Assembly (NCBI GenBank): GCA_024643305.1 | Contig: JAHENE010000020.1 | Coordinates: 1-14,939 of the forward strand | Length of the DNA stretch: 14,939 nt | Origin: Thiobacillaceae bacterium | Lineage (GTDB): Bacteria; Pseudomonadota; Gammaproteobacteria; Burkholderiales; Thiobacillaceae | Direction: 5' to 3' | Shown here: piece after piece, positions 1-5,821 of the stretch | Position numbering within the stretch: position 1 is the stretch's first letter | Layout: each line of letters opens with the position of its first letter | Notes under the pieces: model-generated | Databases searched by the model: none | The model's input: the letters and a program-made list of their open reading frames with translations, nothing else | What the model was told of the DNA's origin: nothing | Made by a program: the position numbers and the translations under genes

Positions 1-1
1 C

Positions 2-598
2 AAGAGCCAGGCTGCACGCACCCGTGCTTTGGCTGAATTTAAAACCGGAAAACTGCAAGTATTGTGCGCAACAGACATCGCCGCGCGCGGTATCGACATC
101 AGCGAACTGCCGCATGTGGTTAACTTTGAACTGCCCAACGTGCCGGAAGATTACGTGCACCGCATTGGCCACACCGGCCGCGCGGGCAGCACCGGCTCGG
201 CGCTGTCGCTGGTGGACAGCGAGGAAATGGGTTATCTGAAAGACATCGAAAAACTCATCAAGCGCAACATCGTGCGCGTGGAAGTCGAAGGCTTTGTGCC
301 GACACCGCGCCCGGCTGCGTCACCTGACGAGCGTGGCGAACGCATGCCCTCTCAAAATCGTCCGGGGCAGAATCGGCCGCAGCAGAATAAAGGGCAACGT
401 GGCAGGGAACAGCAGGGCAGGGGCCAGCAAAGCCGCGATGCCCGCAACAAGCCTGCTGCAAGCCGCCAGGATGCACCTGCCGGCACGGGCGACAGGCCCC
501 AACGTGCGGCTGCACCGCAAAGGCCCGCGCAGTCTGGCCGTAAGACCCATCCCCAGCCGGCATTGTTCTCATCCAAGCCGGGTTCGCGCGGACGCTAG
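2..598 (+). CDS. rhlE: ATP-dependent RNA helicase, RhlE-like (3' part)
   Basis: This is the C-terminal 198 residues of a DEAD-box RNA helicase; the 5' end lies outside the window and the frame is open from base 2. The fragment carries the second half of the helicase C-terminal RecA-like domain: motif V ([11 protein letters not shown], about residues 23-33) and motif VI ([10 protein letters not shown], 53-62), whose arginines contact ATP and RNA. After about residue 100 comes a low-complexity tail rich in Gln, Arg, Pro and Gly, the usual unstructured basic RNA-binding extension of betaproteobacterial RhlE proteins. The family unwinds short RNA duplexes in ribosome assembly and RNA decay in the cytoplasm. 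A strong intrinsic terminator follows 44 bases after the stop. The helicase family is certain; RhlE rather than another DEAD-box paralogue is likely from motif wording and tail, but the N-terminal half would be needed to prove it. Confidence 0.9.
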   Translation, partial: KSQAARTRALAEFKTGKLQVLCATDIAARGIDISELPHVVNFELPNVPEDYVHRIGHTGRAGSTGSALSLVDSEEMGYLKDIEKLIKRNIVRVEVEGFVPTPRPAASPDERGERMPSQNRPGQNRPQQNKGQRGREQQGRGQQSRDARNKPAASRQDAPAGTGDRPQRAAAPQRPAQSGRKTHPQPALFSSKPGSRGR

Positions 599-637
599 GA
601 CACAGCTAGATACGTTTCTGGATGTTTAATGCAGGTT

Positions 638-668
638 AAAAAGGGGGCTTTTCAGCCCCCTTTTTTTA
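638..668. terminator. Bidirectional intrinsic terminator
   Basis: A perfect 7-bp stem (GGGGGCT 643-649 / AGCCCCC 654-660) with a four-base TTTC loop is flanked by five A on the left and seven T on the right. It therefore reads as a hairpin plus U-tract on both strands. It ends the helicase transcript on the plus strand and also serves the leftward gene that stops at 698. Confidence 0.9.
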
Positions 669-697
669 TTCGTTCGTGACGATGAAACTGGATGTAC

Positions 698-1012
698 CTA
701 CGACAACACCCGATAGATTTCCCATCGGCTTGTCCCGGAAACGACAAAGGGTTCAAGGTCTTTGCCCCACTGCTTATGCGCTTCGATCTTGGCAAGTTGA
801 TCCCATGTCTGGTTGAGTTGAGCAAGGTCGTCAATAAGATGTTCCGCCTGGATGGTTGATTCCAGCGCACCAATGGAGCCGGTAAGCAGGCGCATCTTGT
901 CCGGGGTGAATCCAGCCTGGGGTGCGATTTCCTTCATCCAGCGTTGCAGGTGGTCAATTACAGTCTACTTGTGTCCAAATTTGGCATCGATACTCCAACG
1001 GGCAATCATCAT
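698..1012 (-). pseudogene. Small conserved-looking protein interrupted by in-frame TAG
   Basis: Reading leftward from the ATG at 1012-1010, the frame gives MMIARWSIDAKFGHK, then TAG at 967-965, then continues in the same frame (TVIDHLQRWMKEIAPQ...) to a TAG stop at 700-698. The full frame is 104 codons plus stop, with the amber at codon 16. The upstream ATG has a good Shine-Dalgarno (AAGGGAG, 1026-1020, 7-base spacing). The first downstream in-frame ATG (937) has none visible, so the ancestral gene very probably began at 1012. A single C-to-T change of CAG (Gln) would explain the stop. The remaining protein is regular, soluble and mixed helix/strand, ending SGTSRWEIYRVLS. It looks like a small dimeric alpha/beta-barrel type protein (NIPSNAP-like is one possibility), but I do not firmly recognise the family. 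Pseudogene is the simplest reading; amber suppression or a sequencing error are alternatives. Confidence 0.7.
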
Positions 1013-1019
1013 GACAATT

Positions 1020-1026
1020 CTCCCTT
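1020..1026 (-). promoter_or_regulatory. Ribosome binding site of the interrupted gene
   Basis: On the minus strand AAGGGAG lies seven bases before the ATG at 1012. It decides the start codon upstream of the amber and shows that codons 1-15 were once part of the gene. Confidence 0.65.
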
Positions 1027-1179
1027 GCAATGGTTACGGTAGGGCCAACGGTCTTCAATCCTAGACAAAGCACAGGGGACTTCAAGCTTTAGTTTCCTTC
1101 CCTGGAGGGCATGCCACACAAAAAAAGGACGCGCAGGCAGTTCGTATTCTTACTCGAACGAAGCCATGCAGAAGGCCGA

Positions 1180-1207
1180 AAAAAAGCCTGCTCAAGCGGG
1201 CTTTTTT
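1180..1207 (-). terminator. Intrinsic terminator of the kinase operon
   Basis: The hairpin GCCCGC-TTGA-GCAGGC (1201-1196 / 1191-1186 on the minus strand, one C·A mismatch) is bracketed by A6 and T7, so the stem can extend by A-U pairs and is followed by a U-tract. It overlaps the last codons of the 76-residue membrane protein and would end the leftward operon. On the plus strand the mismatch becomes a G-U pair, so it could also act on rightward read-through. Confidence 0.65.
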
Positions 1208-1422
1208 GCCAAGGCTTTTGAGGTTACGAAATAGAAGAGGGGGATGGTCAAGGCGAACCCCACAATCAGAAAAATCAGGCCGTAATGTTCAAAACGGAAA
1301 GGTTCGGGAAGGACGTCGACGTTGGCGAACAGTTTTGCAAGCCCTAGTCCAGCCAACAGCATGCCAATAAAGTCCAGCAGCAAGAGCATGGGCGGGAAGG
1401 GCAGTTTCTTTTCTTGAACCAT
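1192..1422 (-). CDS. Small two-helix membrane protein of unknown function
   Basis: This 76-residue protein has two clear hydrophobic segments, about residues 12-31 and 47-67, joined by a short loop with acidic residues and prolines (NVDVLPEPFRFEH). It ends in a basic tail (SKALAKKPA). The pattern predicts a helical hairpin in the inner membrane with a positively charged C-terminus in the cytoplasm. It starts six bases after the stop of the lipoprotein gene and its stop lies inside the operon terminator, so it is the third and last gene of the kinase operon and is probably translated by coupling; no strong Shine-Dalgarno is visible. I do not recognise the family. Its position suggests a role with the kinase or lipoprotein at the membrane, but that is inference from context alone. 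Reality as a gene is supported by tight packing, sensible membrane topology and the terminator placement. Confidence 0.75.
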   Translation of the reverse strand: MVQEKKLPFPPMLLLLDFIGMLLAGLGLAKLFANVDVLPEPFRFEHYGLIFLIVGFALTIPLFYFVTSKALAKKPA

Positions 1423-1428
1423 GGGTGA

Positions 1429-1857
1429 CTATTTCTGGGCCTTGCCAGCCATTTCAGCCTTTACGCCCCTGAACACCGGGCCCCATGCGGGATGGCCGGA
1501 TTCTGTCTGGCCCAATTCGAATTTGGGGTCGAGTTGCAATACATCGCGGAATTCGTCGCGGCATTGGGCTTCGCGTCCGTACGAGCAATGCACAAAGGCC
1601 AGGTATTTGTGCGCGACGACCTTGTCTGAATTCAGCAGCAAGCCCGCATCCAGTGCGCCTTGCAATAGCTTCTGCGCGCTTTTGTGGTTGCCGTCCTCAT
1701 AAGCGCGAATTCCGGCAGAAAGGTCTTGTTCAGCCTTGCGTGGCGCAAGCTTGTCCAGGCCGGTGTCGCGCACGATCGACGATGAGCACGCCGTCATCAG
1801 CAGGGCAGTGCAGAAGGCCAGAGCAAGCGCGCAGCTTGTGTTTAGTTTTTGGTTCAT
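1429..1857 (-). CDS. TPR-like lipoprotein, resembling T6SS-associated lipoproteins
   Basis: This 142-residue protein has a signal peptide with a lipobox ending MTAC (Cys24), followed by Ser, which favours Lol-dependent sorting to the outer membrane. Residues about 40-115 look like tetratricopeptide helices: AEQDLSAGIRAYEDGNHKSA, then a second helix pair ending LQLDPKFEL. The tail GHPAWGPVF (121-129) and a possible disulphide pair, Cys91 and Cys99, are notable. The start codon overlaps the kinase stop as ATGA, so the two are translationally coupled. TPR lipoproteins of this size beside a Ser/Thr kinase, PP2C and FHA protein are known as type VI secretion-associated lipoproteins (a TssQ-type name is in use). 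I assign that only by resemblance and context. It probably acts as a periplasmic scaffold or sensor for the signalling module. The lipoprotein call is strong and the family name moderate. Confidence 0.85.
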   Translation of the reverse strand: MNQKLNTSCALALAFCTALLMTACSSSIVRDTGLDKLAPRKAEQDLSAGIRAYEDGNHKSAQKLLQGALDAGLLLNSDKVVAHKYLAFVHCSYGREAQCRDEFRDVLQLDPKFELGQTESGHPAWGPVFRGVKAEMAGKAQK

Positions 1858-3332
1858 TTGAATTTATGCTTGATCTTCAACGACTGGTCTGCTGTCACAT
1901 TCACTTTAACACGGTAGGGCGCGAATGTGCCGTTGCGGATTTCTATGTCGTGTGTTCCTGGCGAGAGTGCCAGCCGGTTTAGCGGGGGAGATATGCCGGC
2001 TTTTTTCCCGTCAACGTAAACTTCGCCCCAAGGGGTGATGGCAAGGCTTGCCGTGGCGTTTGCTGATGATCCGGCAGATTGGCTTGATGTTGAAGAGTGT
2101 GTTGCCGAGGAGGAAACTTTGGCTTTGCTGGACGCCTGGGGAGATTCCTTGCCGGTTTGTTTTGTCGGCGTTTTCGTCTGCTTGCTCGCATTTTCGTCGC
2201 CGGGTGCCTGGGCAAGCTGATCGGGCAGCGCGGGTGCATGGATTTTTCCGGGCAGTTGCGATATGGCAAGCGCGACGAAGATCAGCACGGGTATGGCCAG
2301 CAAAAGAAGATTGCGTTTGCTCCCGCCCGTGGGCCTGGAAGATTGTTCCGCCATGGTATTGCTGTGGCTGGAGCGGGGTGGCAGAAGATCCGTTTTGACG
2401 TCGAGCGGGTCGTCGTCTGGCACGGCGTTCTGATCGGTATGGCTGGCAGGGCTTTGTTGGGGGGGTATTGCTGCCGGGCTGGCTGCGTCTGGTTTCTGCG
2501 TATCTCTGGAAACACGGATTTCGTATTTTCTGAGTTCCCGGGCGATTTCCTTGGCGGTCTGGTATCTGTCTTCCGGACGCTTGGCAAGGGCCTTGGACAC
2601 GATGGTGTCAAACTCCACCGGCACCCGGGCATTGAGCACGCTCGGCAAGATCGGCTCTTCGTTCAGGATCTTGTACATGATGGCGCTGAGGTTGTCGCCG
2701 TTGAAGGGCGTGGTGCCGGTCAGCATTTCGTAAAGCATTGCGCCAAGCGAGAAAATGTCCGCCCTGCCATCCACGGCCTTGCCGGCCACCTGTTCCGGCG
2801 CCATGTATTTGGGCGAGCCCAGCACCGTGCCAGCCTGGGTGCGCGAGCCGGTAGGAATGGAGGCAATGCCGAAATCCATGATTTTGACGTCGCGGTTGCG
2901 CGTAATCATGATGTTGGCGGGCTTGATGTCGCGGTGCACCACGCCATTCTCGTGCGCATAATTAAGCGCCATTGCGACATGGGCCACAATCGAGCAGATG
3001 CGTTTTGGAGGCAGCACCACGCCGGAGTCGAGTACGTCGCGCAGGGTTTCGCCTTCGATGTACTCCATGGCAATGTAGGCAGCTTCTTCGGTTTCGCCCA
3101 CGTCGTATATGGTGACGATATTGGGGTGATTCAGGCGACCGGCGGACTTGGCCTCGCGAAAGAAGCGTTCCTCGAATTCGGCGCGTTCTTCCTTTGAAAG
3201 TTGGAGATTGATGGTCTTGATGGCGACAATGCGTTCGATTACGGGGTCGACCGCTTTGTAGACAGTACCCATCGCACCTTGCCCCATTACGGAGGTGATT
3301 TCGTAGCGACCGATTTTCTTGTGGTTGACCAT
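1854..3332 (-). CDS. Transmembrane Ser/Thr protein kinase with PEGA domain
   Basis: This 492-residue Hanks-type kinase has all catalytic elements: glycine loop GQGAMG (17-22), ATP-binding Lys39 in VAIK, alpha-C Glu60, HRDIKPAN (133-140; catalytic Asp135), DFG (153-155) and APE (178-180). The catalytic domain ends near residue 270. A Pro/Ser/Asp-rich juxtamembrane linker (275-338) contains DVKTDLL with Thr314. One transmembrane helix spans about 341-358. Outside the membrane a Ser/Thr/Lys-rich spacer (380-428) leads to a C-terminal PEGA domain (about 429-490, DGKKAGISP and LSPGTHDIEI). The expected topology is cytoplasmic kinase and periplasmic PEGA domain, as in PknB-like receptor kinases, so envelope sensing is plausible. 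It heads a leftward operon with the lipoprotein and small membrane protein, and is divergent from the PP2C and FHA genes. A C7 tract codes Pro290-Pro291. Kinase activity is very likely; its substrates are unknown, with the FHA protein the obvious candidate. Confidence 0.96.
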   Translation of the reverse strand: MVNHKKIGRYEITSVMGQGAMGTVYKAVDPVIERIVAIKTINLQLSKEERAEFEERFFREAKSAGRLNHPNIVTIYDVGETEEAAYIAMEYIEGETLRDVLDSGVVLPPKRICSIVAHVAMALNYAHENGVVHRDIKPANIMITRNRDVKIMDFGIASIPTGSRTQAGTVLGSPKYMAPEQVAGKAVDGRADIFSLGAMLYEMLTGTTPFNGDNLSAIMYKILNEEPILPSVLNARVPVEFDTIVSKALAKRPEDRYQTAKEIARELRKYEIRVSRDTQKPDAASPAAIPPQQSPASHTDQNAVPDDDPLDVKTDLLPPRSSHSNTMAEQSSRPTGGSKRNLLLLAIPVLIFVALAISQLPGKIHAPALPDQLAQAPGDENASKQTKTPTKQTGKESPQASSKAKVSSSATHSSTSSQSAGSSANATASLAITPWGEVYVDGKKAGISPPLNRLALSPGTHDIEIRNGTFAPYRVKVNVTADQSLKIKHKFK

Positions 3333-3396
3333 ACGTGATTAAGGCTTCTAAGAGGACTTGCTTTGGGCCGTTCGATGGTGTGAGAATTGGTAAACG

Positions 3397-3404
3397 ATTA
3401 TAAC
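3397..3404. promoter_or_regulatory. Overlapping divergent -10 elements of the kinase and phosphatase operons
   Basis: The 97-bp gap between the divergent kinase and phosphatase genes contains a consensus TATAAT on the minus strand (3402-3397). Overlapping it is TATAAC on the plus strand (3399-3404). The plus-strand element leaves a leader of roughly 20 bases before the GTG at 3430. The -35 regions are poor on both strands, which suggests activator dependence or weak expression. These are consensus matches only. Confidence 0.45.
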
Positions 3405-3429
3405 AAACCATAAAGAAAGAACTGCGGAC

Positions 3430-4260
3430 GTGCCTACCGAAACTACACCATTAGCGCTTGAAATCGCAGCCGAAACGGATGTCGGCCAGATACGCAACCT
3501 GAACGAGGACAGTATCGCCACAGATGACAGGCTGTGCCTCCTGGTGCTGGCAGACGGTATGGGCGGTTACAAGGCGGGCAATGTGGCCAGCGCCCTGGCT
3601 GCCCGCTCCATTACGGAGCTGGTTTCGGAAGACCTGAAAGACAAACCCGAAGCCAATATTGCCTCATCCGTCAGTCAGGCCATCAAGGCGGCCAACCGTC
3701 TGATTTTTCAGGAAAGCCAGAATTTATCCAAAAACGCTCAAGGCAGTATCCAGCCACAGGTCATGGGTTCGACGGTTGCGCTCCTTCAAATGCATGGAGA
3801 TCAGGTCACCATCGCACATGTGGGCGATTCTCGAGTTTACAGGCTGAGAAACGGACGCCTTGAGTTGATGACCCACGACCATTCGCTGCTGCAGGAGCAG
3901 ATTGACCTGGGCATGGTCAGCGCCAAGGATGCAGAAACTTCTCACAACCGCCATCTGGTAACGCGCGGACTGGGACTCAAGGAAGATGTCGAAGCAAGCA
4001 TTAGCGAGAACGCTGCCCAGGTTGATGACATTTACCTGCTATGCTCGGATGGCCTGAATGACATGGTGGACGATACTGATATCGAGTTGGTGCTCAACTC
4101 GCTGCAGGCAAATTTACCGCTGGCAGCCCGGCAACTGGTGATGATTGCCAACGACAATGGAGGAGAAGACAACGTTTCAGTGATCTTGGCGAAAGTCAGG
4201 ATGCAGCAGACTGCTTCTCAAAATATAAGCTCTTTTTTCTCCCGGCTTCTGGGCCGCTAA
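3430..4260 (+). CDS. PP2C-family protein serine/threonine phosphatase
   Basis: This 276-residue protein is a single-domain bacterial PP2C (Stp/PppA type), a soluble metal-dependent phosphatase that removes phosphate from Ser and Thr. Visible motifs are RNLNEDS (22-28), ADGMGG (41-46; Asp42 metal ligand), GDSRVYR (132-138), LCSDGL (204-209; Asp207) and GEDNVS (245-250; Asp247 metal ligand), so the two-metal active site is complete. The start is a GTG at 3430; no ATG fits, and the first residues lead straight into the domain. It is transcribed divergently from the kinase and lies six bases before the FHA gene, so phosphatase and FHA protein form a two-gene unit. It most likely reverses phosphorylation by the neighbouring kinase, resetting the kinase and the FHA protein. 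Family is certain; the pairing with the kinase is inferred from position. Confidence 0.95.
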   Translation: MPTETTPLALEIAAETDVGQIRNLNEDSIATDDRLCLLVLADGMGGYKAGNVASALAARSITELVSEDLKDKPEANIASSVSQAIKAANRLIFQESQNLSKNAQGSIQPQVMGSTVALLQMHGDQVTIAHVGDSRVYRLRNGRLELMTHDHSLLQEQIDLGMVSAKDAETSHNRHLVTRGLGLKEDVEASISENAAQVDDIYLLCSDGLNDMVDDTDIELVLNSLQANLPLAARQLVMIANDNGGEDNVSVILAKVRMQQTASQNISSFFSRLLGR

Positions 4261-4266
4261 TCGAAC

Positions 4267-4974
4267 ATGGCAAAACTGATTCTTACCGTTGATGGCGAAG
4301 TCACCGGAAACTGCTTTATCGACACGCCACGATTTACCATCGGCACCATGGCCGGCAGCAACCTTCAGCTTAATTATCCGGGCGTCAGCCGGGCTCATGC
4401 CATTATCATTTCAGTCGGAAACGATGACATTCTCGAAGACATGAACAGCACCAACGGCACGCTGGTAAATGGCAAGAAAATTACCCGGCACATCCTGCAG
4501 CATGACGATGTCATCGAAATTGCCAACTGCCAGATTCGCTATCGCAGCCACAAGGCGGTGAGCGGCCCGAGCCTGGACAGAACGATGGTAATCAAGGGGC
4601 TTGCTCCCGAAGAGTTGGGAATTCAGCCTCAGACCGAATCCCAGGACCGGGCCATGGCCAAGAAAAAGGGGCAATCCAGGGGCGCTGTCCAGATTGGCAT
4701 GGTCAAAATTACGAACGGCCCCGAGGCTGGCAAGCTAATTGAATTGCAACGGGTGCTGCGTACTTTCGGAAAACCCGGCATTCAGGTGGCGGTGATCAAC
4801 CGTCGTCCGCACGGTTATTTCATAACCCATGTCGAGGGAAAGAAATCGGCCCTGGTAAACGGAAAGCCCATTGGCAATGAGCCATATCCTCTGGCACAAA
4901 ACGATGTGGTCAGCGTGGCGGGGGAAGAAATGCTTTTTTCCTTGAAGAAATCTTTCTCTGAAGCTGGCGCGTAA
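4267..4974 (+). CDS. FHA-domain protein with a second degenerate FHA-like half
   Basis: This 235-residue soluble protein begins with an FHA domain (about residues 1-95) carrying the phosphothreonine-binding SRAH (41-44) and NSTNGTLVNG (60-69) motifs. The usual Gly-Arg of the first binding loop is Gly26-Thr27 here (FTIGTMAGSN), so one standard phosphate contact is missing. A linker (96-140) contains DRTMVIKG, with Thr106 followed by Ile at +3, a pattern FHA domains can bind when phosphorylated. The C-terminal half (about 143-228) looks like another FHA fold (RTFGKPGIQVAVI, SALVNGKPIG) but has no S-x-x-H, so it probably does not bind phosphothreonine canonically. The gene follows the phosphatase by six bases and shares its promoter region with the kinase. 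It is most likely the phospho-reader of the module, passing kinase state to an unidentified target. FHA proteins of type VI secretion control cassettes are the closest analogy. Confidence 0.92.
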   Translation: MAKLILTVDGEVTGNCFIDTPRFTIGTMAGSNLQLNYPGVSRAHAIIISVGNDDILEDMNSTNGTLVNGKKITRHILQHDDVIEIANCQIRYRSHKAVSGPSLDRTMVIKGLAPEELGIQPQTESQDRAMAKKKGQSRGAVQIGMVKITNGPEAGKLIELQRVLRTFGKPGIQVAVINRRPHGYFITHVEGKKSALVNGKPIGNEPYPLAQNDVVSVAGEEMLFSLKKSFSEAGA

Positions 4975-4975
4975 T

Positions 4976-5046
4976 CGCAATACAAGCCATTGCGAGGCGT
5001 CTTGCGCCTGCCCCATCCGGCAAAACAGGGTTTCAAGGGTATTGCG
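4976..5046. repeat. Inverted repeat between convergent genes
   Basis: CGCAATAC (4976-4983) is exactly complementary to GTATTGCG (5039-5046). Inside the 55-base interval is a smaller stem AGGCG (4995-4999) / CGCCT (5005-5009). It lies between the convergent FHA and DUF4197 genes. It has no T-run, so it is not a standard intrinsic terminator, but a folded 3' end for one or both transcripts is possible. Confidence 0.35.
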
Positions 5047-5049
5047 TGA

Positions 5050-5796
5050 TTACTTTGACGTTACTGCGCCAAATACTTTCTTCAATAGGTCGCTGCCAGC
5101 CTGTAACGGGTTGGCGCGAATTTCAGCTTCTTTTTCTCCGATCAGGATGTAGAGCCGGTCGAGCGATTGCTGGGTGACGTACTGTTCGACGTTGGACTGG
5201 CTTTTGTCAATCAGGTTGAATTGCGCGGCTGTGCCGGCGTAGCGGTTGTACTGCTGAGCCAGGCCGACTTTGTCGGTTGTGGTTTTGACGATGGGCAGAA
5301 AGCGGTCGTTGAGCTTGGTCTCGGTTTTCTTGCGGAAAAAGTCGGTGGCCGATGTTTTGCCGCCGGTCAGAATGCCCTTGGCGTCTTCCAGCGTCATTTC
5401 CTTTACCGCATCCACCAGTAGCGTTTTGGCTTCCGGCACGGCAGCTTCGGCGGCGCGGTTCATCGATAGCACCAACTCGTCAGCCTGTTTGCCCATGCCC
5501 AGCATGCGCATGGCCTTCTCGGCCTTTTTCAAAGGCGCTGGCAGCGGAATTTTCAGTGCCGCATTGCCAAAGAAGCCATCTTTCTGGCCCAACTGCGCAA
5601 CGGCGGTCTCGGCGCCGCGGCTAAGGGCTTCTTTCAATCCGGCGTTGATGTCGGTGCTGGAAAGGGCATCGACTCCTGTTGCAGCTTTTTGGGTTTCAGG
5701 CTGTTTCAGCACGTTATTCAACAGCTCATTCCAGTCGAAAGCATGTGCGGGCAGCGTCAGGGTAAGACCTGCAGCGAGAATCAGCGGATATTTCAT
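5050..5796 (-). CDS. DUF4197 exported protein
   Basis: This 248-residue protein has a Sec signal peptide (hydrophobic core LILAAGLTLTLP, predicted cleavage after Ala-His-Ala at residue 19). The mature mostly helical protein begins FDWNELLNNVL. Recognisable DUF4197 wording includes LKEALSRGAETAV, KIPLPAPLKKAEK, SMNRAAEAAVPEAK and the closing segment VEQYVTQQSLDRLYILIGEKEAEIR. The length is normal for the family, which is periplasmic and has no established function that I know of. The start codon is supported by AGGAAG about seven bases upstream. It sits 25 bases downstream of the PhoH gene in the same direction and is the last gene of the bcp–phoH–DUF4197 run, so co-transcription is likely, but this gives little clue to function. 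Family call is confident; biochemical role unknown. Confidence 0.9.
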   Translation of the reverse strand: MKYPLILAAGLTLTLPAHAFDWNELLNNVLKQPETQKAATGVDALSSTDINAGLKEALSRGAETAVAQLGQKDGFFGNAALKIPLPAPLKKAEKAMRMLGMGKQADELVLSMNRAAEAAVPEAKTLLVDAVKEMTLEDAKGILTGGKTSATDFFRKKTETKLNDRFLPIVKTTTDKVGLAQQYNRYAGTAAQFNLIDKSQSNVEQYVTQQSLDRLYILIGEKEAEIRANPLQAGSDLLKKVFGAVTSK

Positions 5797-5821
5797 TTAT
5801 CGTCTTCCTGAATGGTTTGCG

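Noticed and set aside
965..967. Amber codon as a pyrrolysine site
   Set aside because: Nothing in the window suggests pyrrolysine machinery and the context is not a methylamine methyltransferase; a nonsense mutation is far simpler.
2097..3197. Long open frame (366 codons) on the plus strand
   Set aside because: It is the antisense shadow of the Ser/Thr kinase, whose catalytic motifs are all intact on the minus strand.
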